Assembly: GCF_019745455.1 (NCBI RefSeq)
Contig: NZ_JAIETD010000134.1
Location: 1-38,382, forward strand
Direction of reading: 5' to 3'
Source: Methylobacterium sp.
Lineage (GTDB): Bacteria > Pseudomonadota > Alphaproteobacteria > Rhizobiales > Beijerinckiaceae
Length of the DNA: 38,382 bases
Part shown: positions 18,111-25,755 of the stretch, one piece after another
How the letters are laid out: the number at the start of each line of letters is the position of its first letter
Position numbering within the stretch: position 1 is the stretch's first letter
Notes under the pieces: model-generated
Told to the model about the DNA's origin: nothing
Database searches by the model: none
What the model saw: the letters and a program-made list of their open reading frames with translations, nothing else
Position numbers and translations under genes: made by a program

Positions 18111-18380
18111 TCACCTCCTCATCCCCTCGGGTGGAGACCGGTCGCGGTCGGGCAAACGAGGAGAGGACGGCGCCTCTCGTCCTACTCCGCGCAAGGCTGT
18201 TCCGGCCGGCAGGTCATCGCAGTGCAGGTATGCGTCCTCGAGCGGATCCCGGTGTCTCGAGGTGGTCGCCGGTGCGCCGGGCAGGCGCCTGATGCGCAAA
18301 GACTCGTGCGGCCCCTCGATGCACGGAGTCGGCGCACCTGCCGCCTGCACGATCAGGACCAGGGCCGCGAGTTCGATCAT
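18111..18380 (-). CDS. Small putative exported protein, unknown
   Basis: An 89-aa reading frame on the minus strand. The ATG at 18380 has GGAGG eight bases upstream, and the first 15 residues (MIELAALVLIVQAAG) are hydrophobic, as in a short signal peptide. The rest (PTPCIEGPHESLRIRRLPG, then a PLEDAYLHC phrase) has two cysteines and no recognised domain. The 3' end runs into repeat copy A, so the tail may be non-native. The good ribosome-binding site and leader are the only support. The surrounding bases 17985-18492 otherwise hold no gene. Confidence 0.4.
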   Translation of the reverse strand: MIELAALVLIVQAAGAPTPCIEGPHESLRIRRLPGAPATTSRHRDPLEDAYLHCDDLPAGTALRGVGREAPSSPRLPDRDRSPPEGMRR

Positions 18381-18492
18381 GGGAACTGCCTCCACAGCGG
18401 ATGAGGTTGCGGCCCCTCCCGTATTGGGATCATCGGATTACTATCTTTCGTCGGTCCCGCACGACCATCGCGATGCGCGGCAAGAGCCCTGG

Positions 18493-19407
18493 TCAAACCT
18501 GTAACGCCTTCTCTTCGGCGCGGGAGGCCTCATCCTCGATCTGGATCGTGACGTGATCAATCCCGAACTCCTCTACCATGATCCGGCGCGCCTCTCTCAA
18601 GGTTGCCTTCGCCCGCGCCATGTCGTCGACCACGAGGTGCGCGCTCATCGCGTCCAGCCCCGAGGTGATGGTCCACACGTGCAGGTCATGCACGGCGCTC
18701 ACCCCTGGGATGGCGAGCAGTTGGCGCTCGATCAAGCGGACATCGACCTCCGGTGGTGTGCCCTCGAGTAGGATGTGGGTCACCTGCTTCAGAAGATGCC
18801 AGGTGCGGGGCACGATGAAGAGGCCGATCCCGGCGCCGATGATCGGATCGGCGAGCGTCCACCCTGTGAACATCACCACGAGCGCCGCGACGATCACGCC
18901 GAGCGAGCCCAACATGTCGCTCAGGACCTCGAAATAGGCCCCCTTCACGTTGAGGCTTTCGGAGGAGCCGCCGGCGAGGAGCCGCATGCTGATGAGGTTG
19001 ACGACAAGGCCGATGGCGGCGACGGCCAGCATCGGCCCGCTCAGGATCTCAGGCGGGGCGAGGAAGCGTCTGTAGGCTTCGAAGAGAATATAGATCGTGA
19101 GCAGCAGGAGCACGACGGCGTTCGCGAGCGTCGCGAGGATCTCGGCGCGCAAGTATCCATACGTCTTCTGGGGCGTGGCCGGGCGCTCGGCGAAGCGGAT
19201 CGCGATCAGGGCAAGCCCGAGCCCGCCGGCGTCGGTCAGCATATGGGCTGCGTCGGCGAGCAGCGCGAGGCTGCCCGTGACCAAGCCGCCGATGATCTCC
19301 GCCGCCATGTAGGCCAGCGTGAGGCCGAGAGCATAGGCTAAGCGGCTTCGGTGCCGGCTTGCCGCCGATCCTGCCCTCATCTCGGAGTGTGCGTGTCCAG
19401 TACCCAT
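18493..19407 (-). CDS. czcD: Cation diffusion facilitator (CzcD/ZitB-like) exporter
   Basis: A 304-aa inner-membrane proton antiporter exporting Zn/Co/Cd from the cytoplasm. It has a short His-containing N-terminus (GHAHSE) and six membrane helices. Metal-site residues of helix 2 are in LADAAHMLTD (D and H), those of helix 5 in YFEVLSDMLGS, where Glu replaces the frequent His as in CzcD-type members. A cytoplasmic C-terminal ferredoxin-like domain includes VSAVHDLHVWTITSG and its conserved His residues. I chose ATG 19407 (MGTGHAH); a TTG at 19440 would add 11 residues. It lies 51 bases after the P-type ATPase stop on the same strand and is probably co-transcribed with it from the MerR-controlled promoter at 21795-21825. 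Confidence 0.88.
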   Translation of the reverse strand: MGTGHAHSEMRAGSAASRHRSRLAYALGLTLAYMAAEIIGGLVTGSLALLADAAHMLTDAGGLGLALIAIRFAERPATPQKTYGYLRAEILATLANAVVLLLLTIYILFEAYRRFLAPPEILSGPMLAVAAIGLVVNLISMRLLAGGSSESLNVKGAYFEVLSDMLGSLGVIVAALVVMFTGWTLADPIIGAGIGLFIVPRTWHLLKQVTHILLEGTPPEVDVRLIERQLLAIPGVSAVHDLHVWTITSGLDAMSAHLVVDDMARAKATLREARRIMVEEFGIDHVTIQIEDEASRAEEKALQV

Positions 19408-19458
19408 CAATAGCCAGCCTTGATCGCGATCGAGCCTCAAGCCCCTGCAGGCACCCAG

Positions 19459-21759
19459 CTAGGCGGGCGCGGGCTGCGTTATCGCCGGAGCGCCCGGACG
19501 AGTTCCTCCCGTTGAGCCGGGGCCCCGAAAGAACCCGAGAAGCCGCAGCGCATTTGCCGTGACGATCACGGTCGCGCCGGTGTCGGCGAGGATCGCGATC
19601 CACAGGCCCGTCACGCCCAGCACCGTCGTGACGAGGAAGGCGGCCTTGAGGCCGAGCGAGATCGCGATGTTCTGACGGATGTTGGCCATCGCGGCACGCG
19701 CGAGGCGGATCATCTGCGCGACATCCCGCACGCGGCTGCGCAAGAGCGCACCATCAGCCGTCTCCAGCGCCACGTCGGTGCCCGAACCCATGGCAACCCC
19801 CACGTCCGCCGCGGCGAGGGCCGGCGCGTCGTTGATGCCGTCACCGATCATCATCACGGCGCCCTCGCGCCGAAGCGCCTTGATTGTACTCACCTTGTCG
19901 TCGGGCATGAGCTCGGCCTGGTGCTCCAGGCCGAGCGAGACGGCGATCGCCGCGCCCGTGCGCCCGTTATCGCCAGTGAGCATCATCGGGCGCACCCCGA
20001 GAGCCTTCAGTTCGGCGATGCCGGCCTTGGCGTCCTCACGCGGCTCGTCGCGCAAGCCGATCAGACCCATGAGCCGCCCGCTCACCACCAGGACGGTGAC
20101 GGTCTTGCCTTCGGCTTCGAGCCGCTCGACCCGGCTCAACACGTCCGGCGAGAATTCGGTACGGTCGCGCGCAAACCGCGGCGCGCCGAGAAACAGATCT
20201 TGCCCATCAAGGCGGCCGGTCATGCCCTGACCCGCCACAGCCTTGACCTCGTCCGCGGCGCGGATGTCGAGCCCGCTCGCTTTCGCCCGATCGACGATCC
20301 CGATCGCAAGCGGATGGTTCGAGCCCGTCTCGACCGCGGCGGCAAGCGCGAGCACCTGAGCCTCGCTGCCTCCAAACGGGACCACCTCCGTGACCTGGGG
20401 CTCGCCGCGCGTCAGTGTCCCGGTCTTGTCGAAGGCGACGACCTTCGTCTTCGCCGCCGTCTCGATCACCACACCGCCCTTCATGAGCAGGCCCTGGCGT
20501 GCGCCGGCCGAGAGGGCCGACGCGATCGAGGCGGGCACGGAGATCACAAGAGCGCAGGGGCAGCCGATCAGAAGGAGGGCCAGCCCCCGATAGACCCAGG
20601 TCCACCAATCCGCGTGGAACGCGAGTGGCGGAACGACGGCTACCAGCACCGCCAACCCCACGACTGCGGGCATATACCAGCGCGAGAAGCGGTCTATGAA
20701 ACGCTCGGTCGGCGCGCGCGCCTCCTGGGCCTCCTCGACGAGTCGGATGATGCGGGCGATCGTGTTGTCCTCGGCCCCCTTTTCGACGCGCACCCGAAGC
20801 GCGGCTTCCCGGTTGATCGAACCGGCGAAGACGGGTTGGCCGACTCCCTTGGTGCGCGGCACCGACTCGCCCGTGACAGGCGACTCGTCGATCCCTGACG
20901 TGCCGGACAGGATGGCGCCATCGGTCGGGATGCGGTCGCCAGGCCGCACGAGCACCGTTTGACCGATCCGAAGCTGGGTCGCTGGAACGTCCCGCGTCGA
21001 GTTTTCCTCCTCGAGGATCGCCGTCTTGGGCACGAGCTCGCCGAGGGCGCGGATGCTGGCGCGAGCCCGGTTGGCCGCGACACCCTCCAGCACTTCCCCG
21101 ACCGCAAACAGGAAGACCACGAGGGCGGCTTCCTCGGCGGCGCCGATCACGAGCGCGCCGGCGGCGGCGATGGTCATGAGCATCTCGATCGTGAACGGCA
21201 TGCCCACGCGGGCTGCGGCGAGGGCGCGCCGCGCCACCGGCAGGACGCCGATCACGGTTGCCCCGATGTAGACCCAATGCGAGACCGAGGGGATCGCATA
21301 TTGGGAGACGAATGCCAGTGCGAGAAGCGCTCCGCTCAGGATGACGAGCCGGCCCTTCGCGGTTTCCCACCAGCGCTTGCCGCTTGCCTCCTCCTCGCCG
21401 TGATGGTGGCCATGGGGGCTCAGTGACCCCGGTGCGTCGCCGGCGCCGCCGCGTTCGGGAGCGTGAGCATGGTCGTCCTTGGCGGAATAGTCACCCACCG
21501 CGACGGCCGTCAGGGTGCGTGCAACGGTGTAGCCGAGCGCGGCCACGCGCTGCTCGATCTCGGCGAGGGGAGTCTGAGACTCATCAACTTTGGCCGACAG
21601 GGTCTCCGTTACCGTCGAGACCCTGATGTCGGAGACGCCAGGGAGCCTGCCGAGCGCGGTCTCGATCTTGCCCACGCAGCTGGCGCAGTCCATGCCCTCG
21701 ACCTTCCAGCCGACGGTCGGCGCGGTCGCCGTGCTCGGCGTTTTGGTCGATGTCGGCAT
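19459..21759 (-). CDS. zntA: Zn/Cd/Pb P1B-type ATPase (ZntA/CadA-like)
   Basis: A 766-aa ATP-driven metal exporter of the inner membrane. One N-terminal HMA domain carries the metal site GMDCASC (residues 22-28). A His-rich linker follows (HGHHHGEEE around 116-124). Eight membrane helices are expected, with the transport-site motif CPC at 400-402. The phosphorylation motif DKTGTLT is at 444-450, the nucleotide-domain HP motif at 482-483 and the hinge GDGIND at 639-644. CPC with a DxG-containing last helix is typical of the Zn/Cd/Pb class. It is transcribed divergently from the MerR-family gene at 21836 through a 19-bp-spacer promoter, and the CDF exporter follows. All catalytic motifs are intact. 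Confidence 0.92.
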   Translation of the reverse strand: MPTSTKTPSTATAPTVGWKVEGMDCASCVGKIETALGRLPGVSDIRVSTVTETLSAKVDESQTPLAEIEQRVAALGYTVARTLTAVAVGDYSAKDDHAHAPERGGAGDAPGSLSPHGHHHGEEEASGKRWWETAKGRLVILSGALLALAFVSQYAIPSVSHWVYIGATVIGVLPVARRALAAARVGMPFTIEMLMTIAAAGALVIGAAEEAALVVFLFAVGEVLEGVAANRARASIRALGELVPKTAILEEENSTRDVPATQLRIGQTVLVRPGDRIPTDGAILSGTSGIDESPVTGESVPRTKGVGQPVFAGSINREAALRVRVEKGAEDNTIARIIRLVEEAQEARAPTERFIDRFSRWYMPAVVGLAVLVAVVPPLAFHADWWTWVYRGLALLLIGCPCALVISVPASIASALSAGARQGLLMKGGVVIETAAKTKVVAFDKTGTLTRGEPQVTEVVPFGGSEAQVLALAAAVETGSNHPLAIGIVDRAKASGLDIRAADEVKAVAGQGMTGRLDGQDLFLGAPRFARDRTEFSPDVLSRVERLEAEGKTVTVLVVSGRLMGLIGLRDEPREDAKAGIAELKALGVRPMMLTGDNGRTGAAIAVSLGLEHQAELMPDDKVSTIKALRREGAVMMIGDGINDAPALAAADVGVAMGSGTDVALETADGALLRSRVRDVAQMIRLARAAMANIRQNIAISLGLKAAFLVTTVLGVTGLWIAILADTGATVIVTANALRLLGFFRGPGSTGGTRPGAPAITQPAPA

Positions 21760-21794
21760 GATGTTGCTCCTGGGTTCGACACCCGCGGAGAGAG

Positions 21795-21825
21795 ACGCTA
21801 CTTCCTCTAGCCACTAGAGGATCAA
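21795..21825 (-). promoter_or_regulatory. MerR-family operator/promoter of the P-type ATPase
   Basis: On the minus strand TTGATC (21825-21820) and TAGCGT (21800-21795) are separated by 19 bases. The spacer holds the palindrome CCTCTAG-TGG-CTAGAGG (21820-21804, minus sense). Read from -35 across the palindrome, it matches the operator at 10903 with one substitution. It lies between the ATPase and the merR-type gene and should control the ATPase, and perhaps the regulator too. Confidence 0.85.
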
Positions 21826-21835
21826 GGGGGCTGAG

Positions 21836-22261
21836 ATGCCGCAGATCATGCCGATTGGGCGAGTTGCAAAGTTGACGGGCGTGAAAGTGCCGACCATCCG
21901 CTACTATGAGGAAATCGGGCTCCTGCCAGCGCCCCCGCGCACGGACAGCAACCGGCGCACCTACGACGACAGCGATGTCCGCCGCCTCAAGTTCATCCGC
22001 CACGCCCGGGAGTTGGGCTTCGATCCCGAGGCGATCCGCGAGCTCCTGGCCCTCGCCGCCATGCCCGAGCAGCCCTGCATGGACGCCGACACTATCGCCC
22101 GTACGCATCTCGCTGAGACCGAGGCCAAAATTGCCCGTCTGATCGCACTCCGCGAAGAGCTCCAGGCCATGATCGAGCGCTGCACGCACGGGCGGGTTCG
22201 TGAGTGCCGCGTGATCGAGGTTTTGGCCGACCACGGCGAGTGCATTTATGAGCAGCACTGA
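21836..22261 (+). CDS. MerR-family divalent-metal regulator (CadR/PbrR/ZntR-like)
   Basis: A 141-aa transcription activator that bends DNA at 19-bp-spacer promoters when it binds metal. The N-terminal winged HTH runs IGRVAKLTGVKVPTIRYYEE, followed by the RRTY wing and a long dimer helix. Cysteines at 81, 116 and 124 have the spacing of the metal-binding set in CadR and PbrR (about 35 then 7-9), which points to Cd/Pb/Zn. A further Cys at 136 lies in the C-terminal HGECIYEQH, which could complete a site. AAGGGGGCTGAG lies just before the ATG at 21836. It is divergent from the P-type ATPase, and the operator lies between them. The second, matching operator at 10903 makes it the likely regulator of the czc-like operon also. 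Confidence 0.88.
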   Translation: MPQIMPIGRVAKLTGVKVPTIRYYEEIGLLPAPPRTDSNRRTYDDSDVRRLKFIRHARELGFDPEAIRELLALAAMPEQPCMDADTIARTHLAETEAKIARLIALREELQAMIERCTHGRVRECRVIEVLADHGECIYEQH

Positions 22262-22295
22262 AGCTTGGCGCAGGGTACTCAACTTGCAGGTCTTG

Positions 22296-22330
22296 TACCG
22301 CACCCTTCGCGCTCCTCCGGCTGATCGGAC
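22296..22330 (+). pseudogene. Fragment duplicating the 3' end of the secreted gene at 16589
   Basis: The 35 bases 22296-22330 match 16991-17026 (the codons for YRTLRAPPG, the stop and a few bases beyond) with one gap and a few changes. No upstream part of the gene is recognisable. It looks like a leftover of a second copy, now directly before the secreted gene at 22361, or a shared gene-end sequence. Confidence 0.5.
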
Positions 22331-22360
22331 CTCCGGTGGTGTTGACAGATCGGAGGGACC

Positions 22361-22882
22361 GTGCCGGGGAGCGGCGGCAGATCGAACGAGAACACGGATG
22401 CTTCCACCATGATCACTTCCATCCGGCCGAAGGCGCTCGCCAGATTGCTCCTTCTGATCTGCGGGGCTTCGACCGCGGCGGCCGCGGCTGATACCAGGAC
22501 GCTTGGAAACATCCTCTCCCCAGCCTACCTGGCGATGAACTTCACCGTAGTCTGCGCCCGGCAGGATCCGGCTTTCCTGTCCGCCACAGGCGGTCCTCGG
22601 GGATCCGCGCTCGTCTACGCGCAGCACATCAAGGACGAGGTCATTGCAACTTTGGACGCGACCGAGGGCGAAATCGTGGTCCGCGAGGCGGCGAACGCGG
22701 CCCGCTCGGTGGCGCTCGGGTTCCTGAGGAGCATGGCGGGCGGTTCGGAAGCCATCGAAGCCGAGCGCGTGCGGAATTGGTGCACGAGCGTCGCCAATCC
22801 CTTTATCCGCGGGGTCGTCGTTGAACACGACACCAGGCACGACCTTTTCGAGCAAGTCCTTGAGGCGGCAAAACGGCCCTGA
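22361..22882 (+). CDS. Secreted protein, unknown function
   Basis: A 173-aa protein from GTG 22361, which has GGAGGG five bases upstream; ATG 22409 would give a tighter signal peptide (MITSIRPKALARLLLLICGASTAAAAA) but has no Shine-Dalgarno. Either way there is a hydrophobic leader ending in AAAAAD. The mature part is helical, with two cysteines (in VVCARQ and NWCTSV) and no motif I recognise. It follows the MerR-type regulator by 100 bases and is on the same strand, so it could belong to the metal regulon. Similar small secreted proteins end the czc-like operon, but there is no clear sequence match beyond the short repeat before it. Confidence 0.55.
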   Translation: MPGSGGRSNENTDASTMITSIRPKALARLLLLICGASTAAAAADTRTLGNILSPAYLAMNFTVVCARQDPAFLSATGGPRGSALVYAQHIKDEVIATLDATEGEIVVREAANAARSVALGFLRSMAGGSEAIEAERVRNWCTSVANPFIRGVVVEHDTRHDLFEQVLEAAKRP

Positions 22883-23035
22883 GAACGTCCTAAGTTTCCT
22901 TCCCGCGCGCCTGGCCAAGCCGGTCCTTGCGCCCATCCGGACCGGTCATGGAGGCGTGCGTCCCGGTCGATCACTGCTCGCCCCTGAGGTTCGCCTCCGC
23001 GTTGCGGCCGCCGCCCGCCGGCGCATCGCGCTCAT

Positions 23036-23065
23036 CCTGTCCTCGGGTCTTCGCCCGAGGACAGG
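23036..23065. terminator. Perfect 12-bp hairpin downstream of the secreted gene
   Basis: CCTGTCCTCGGG (23036-23047) pairs perfectly with CCCGAGGACAGG (23054-23065) around TCTTCG. There is no T run, but the very stable stem 155 bases after the gene end could stop transcription in either direction. The region 22883-23263 holds no other feature I can support. Confidence 0.5.
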
Positions 23066-23263
23066 CCGTCATTAGCGCGCCGTAGACCCAGCAATGGTTC
23101 CTCGTCAGCAGGCGCGGACAGATGGCGAAGACCGTTGACACCTCGCGCCGGCGCTGGCCGGCATCGAGGTACGGCGCAACCCCATTCGTCAGCGCTCACG
23201 TCGGAGGGTATCATTCGCGGCCTACCCACCCGCCCGAAACAAACGCTACCGGCCCTTGCGATC

Positions 23264-23536
23264 TCAGTCTTCACATATTCTCACACGACGCGTGATCCAG
23301 TGGTGGTCGCGCTCGTCCCAAACCCGCTCGGTCCGCACGACGCATGTGCGGCTGCCATGACCACGTGAGGCATGGTGCTCGTCATCATCGTCCACGATAA
23401 CCGGAGGGCGACGATGAGGGCGCGGGTCAACTTGGACGCCGCCCGGGCCGATGTCGATATGTTGAGCTCGCGCACTGGTCGAGACCGCCAGCGAAGACGG
23501 CAGCGCAATCAGTGCGATAATGACCAGAGTTCGCAT
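23264..23536 (-). CDS. Small secreted protein with IDIGPGG motif
   Basis: A 90-aa protein with a clear signal peptide (residues 1-24, cleavage at ARA-Q). The mature protein starts HIDIGPGGVQVDP, has an Asp/His-rich centre (VDDDDEHH) and two cysteines (C65 and C88) in a C-terminal CVVRTERVWDERDHH...RRVRIC block. Small proteins with a signal peptide, I(D)IGPGG(V) and two C-terminal Cys are common in Rhizobiales; their function is unknown. GGGAG lies about eight bases before the ATG at 23536. The frame is open further upstream but without coding character. The Asp/His cluster might bind divalent metal, which is speculation. Confidence 0.65.
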   Translation of the reverse strand: MRTLVIIALIALPSSLAVSTSARAQHIDIGPGGVQVDPRPHRRPPVIVDDDDEHHASRGHGSRTCVVRTERVWDERDHHWITRRVRICED

Positions 23537-24181
23537 ATCCTTGCTCCCATTTATTTCATCTCCAGGCCATAGGACCGGGAAAACGATCCATGCGAAGAGG
23601 CGGCCGCTCAAGGACCGGCCTGTGACACTCAGTCAGACCTGAGATCGGCCAATGACCGTTATCGAAGCACCTGAGGCGGTCTCGGCGGTTCGAGATGTGA
23701 TGATTCCGCGGTCCGGCTGAATGCATGCTGGAAGGAGTGCTCGTGACCGTCGGTGATATGAACGGCTCGATGAACCCGTCGAGCGGAAGACCTTTCCCCT
23801 TGAGAACGGGCACACCGCCACCGAAGTAGCTGGCAATCCACCCGCCTAGATGCCCCCCTCGTGCTTCAGCGGCTTCGGACTTAGAGGCGCGGCTCAGATG
23901 CTGGTCGGAGGGCGAGGACGGCGCCAGTAACCTGATCTGGCACGCTCAGCGACGGGCGAAAGGCCCCCTCTCGCGCTCTTAACAGACGCCTGGGGGGCCG
24001 CTATTCCGCAAGGGCGCACGCGTTATGCACGCGCTCAACCAAAGCGCTCACAATCGGCCGTTCCTTCGAGCGGGGGGCATTGCGAAACCTCGGGCGTGGT
24101 TCAGATTAGGCGCTGCGGATATCAGTGTTCGAGCGGTATTCCGGCCAGCGGTGCGGATCGGTCTTCGGGAGTAGCAGTCGG
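23537..24181. other. Intergenic stretch without a convincing gene
   Basis: Short open frames on the minus strand (for example 23633-23841) are Ser/Arg-rich, overlap each other and lack ribosome-binding sites or domains. I see no RNA gene, no insertion-sequence end and no tandem repeat. The last 60 bases must hold the promoter of the gene at 24182. Confidence 0.5.
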
Positions 24182-25504
24182 ATGCAGGGGTTGGCGCAGG
24201 GGCAGGCTTGGACAGGCGATCTCATCCGGCACTGGAGGGACGACCCGGGCGGGACCTACCAGACGTGGTTTCTCTGGGAGGAGCGGATCAAGAATTTCCG
24301 CTCCATCCGGCGCGGCATCCAGGCCGTCATAGACGAAATCCGCGAGGACCGCTTCGGCAACGCCTATCGGGGTTCGTCGCTCGAAACGGTGCTCGACTCG
24401 ATCGCCGAGCAGCGCCAAGTTTTCAAGGGTGCCGACCACGCGTTCATGTGGAAGCCGAAATTGCGCATTCCGGACATTTACGAGAACCGCCGCAACCAGG
24501 TCGCCTTCGGTCGCTTCCTGGACGTCTGCCTGTGCTGCAGCGCCGAGAGCCACATCATCAGCGCCATTCACGCGATTGACCATGAGAAGATCAAGGGGTT
24601 CGGACCCGCGGCGGCGAACCTGCTCTATTTTCTGCACCCCACCTGGGCGCCGCCCTCGAATACCGCCATCGTGAAAGGATACAATGCGCTCACGGGCGCG
24701 AACGTGAAGCTGGGGCGCTGGGATCAGTACCTCGCCATGCGCAAAGGCATGCTGCAGCTCAATGCCGCCCACCGCTCGGAGCTCTCCAACGACCTCGGCG
24801 CCCTCGCAGCCTTCCTGTTCGACCTCGGGTGCGGCCGCTACCCTCTTCCGCAGCAGGACGGTCCTACCTCGCTGGACCGCTGGCGCAGCGACCTTGAGGC
24901 GGTCAGGGCCGAGTCCGCCGTGGCCTCCAAGGCGGCCCTCGCGGCGCGAGAGGCCGATCACACCCATACCGAGATCCAGAGCTGGCTACGCGATCTGGGC
25001 CTGGCGCTCGGGTATGACGTGTGGATCGCCGCCAACGACGCCGGCCGTGCCTACGGTGCCGGTCGCCTCGCCGATCGGTGCCTGGAGCGCCTGCCAGAAC
25101 ATCTTGCCCGCGACGGCTCCGGCGAGGCGATACGACTTATCGACGTTCTGTGGATCGAGCCGAAGGGGGAAGAGGTGGTGGCTGCCTTTGAGGTCGAGCA
25201 CACGACGAGCATCTACTCGGGGATCGTCCGCATGCTCGACCTTGCTCTCGGCATCAAGGGAGCCGCGGCGCGCAATTTCTTCCTGGTTGCGCCGGACGAT
25301 CGAGAGGCGGACGTCAGGGCGCAGTTCGCGCGGCCCGCCTTCTCGCGCGTCGGCGAGCTTGACTTGCGTTACCTGCCATACAGCGAGCTGCGGAGCCATC
25401 GTGAAGCCATTGCCCGCTTCGGCAGTGGGCTCAAGGGGGTACTCGCCATTGCGCGGCCGGTTCGATCGATCCCCGATCAGGTCAAGACCTTTGGGGCGGC
25501 GTGA
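24182..25504 (+). CDS. Putative nuclease with helix-hairpin-helix-like and PD-(D/E)XK-like domains
   Basis: A 440-aa cytoplasmic protein. The N-terminal half is helical and contains a helix-hairpin-helix-like segment KIKGFGPAAANLLYFL (136-151) followed by PPSNTAIVKGYNAL, reminiscent of DNA-glycosylase-like DNA-binding folds. The C-terminal half (about 262-430) resembles a restriction-endonuclease-like domain: helix with EIQSWLRDLGLALGYDVW, then D321 in LIDVLWIEP, then FEVEHTTSIYSG with E337 and E339, where a Lys would stand in the classic ExK, and then FFLVAPDD. It stands alone, with no methylase nearby. I chose ATG 24182, which has GGGAG ten bases upstream. The last ten codons lie in the repeat described at 25474. 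A solitary restriction or defence nuclease is inferred. Confidence 0.6.
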   Translation: MQGLAQGQAWTGDLIRHWRDDPGGTYQTWFLWEERIKNFRSIRRGIQAVIDEIREDRFGNAYRGSSLETVLDSIAEQRQVFKGADHAFMWKPKLRIPDIYENRRNQVAFGRFLDVCLCCSAESHIISAIHAIDHEKIKGFGPAAANLLYFLHPTWAPPSNTAIVKGYNALTGANVKLGRWDQYLAMRKGMLQLNAAHRSELSNDLGALAAFLFDLGCGRYPLPQQDGPTSLDRWRSDLEAVRAESAVASKAALAAREADHTHTEIQSWLRDLGLALGYDVWIAANDAGRAYGAGRLADRCLERLPEHLARDGSGEAIRLIDVLWIEPKGEEVVAAFEVEHTTSIYSGIVRMLDLALGIKGAAARNFFLVAPDDREADVRAQFARPAFSRVGELDLRYLPYSELRSHREAIARFGSGLKGVLAIARPVRSIPDQVKTFGAA

Positions 25505-25686
25505 GGACCCCGGACGGCCGCTCAGGGTAGTTCATCAGCTAATTGAGTTCCCTCGCGAAGCATCAGGCCCTGCGCGCACGATGGGACCGGAGCGGCTCCC
25601 CTTCGCGACCGGGGGATTCCTTCCTATGCGATCGACTCATCTCGTTCGAGATCCCTCACCACTTCCTCGTCTCCTCGGGGTGGAGG
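25474..25686. repeat. Diverged ~200-bp repeat, copy B
   Basis: Matches 17108-17158 plus 17982-18136 in the same direction. This copy has no insertion sequence. Its first 31 bases code for the C-terminus and stop of the nuclease-like gene at 24182; the rest lies in the gap before the L,D-transpeptidase gene. The hairpin of copy A is degraded here. Confidence 0.65.
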
Positions 25687-25755
25687 CCTCAGGGACGCCT
25701 TCCCTGCGACGGGTCACGCTCACTGCCACAATTGGGTTTTAATCCGGCGTCAAGC

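Larger units (their letters stand above)
17108..18136. repeat. Diverged ~200-bp repeat, copy A, interrupted by an insertion sequence
   Basis: Bases 17108-17158 plus 17982-18136 match 25474-25686 in the same orientation, with small indels. Shared blocks include the GGGGCGGCGTGAGGACCCCGG stretch, a TTGAGTTCC stretch with CGCGAAGC, and the block around GAGCGGCTCCCCTTCG. In this copy the IS427-like element has entered at a CTAG site. The repeat lies between genes in both places, which suggests a dispersed intergenic repeat of the host. Confidence 0.65.

Noticed and set aside
23556..23841. Overlapping small minus-strand open frames
   Set aside because: Three frames overlap each other, none has a ribosome-binding site, leader or domain, and the composition is Ser/Arg-rich.
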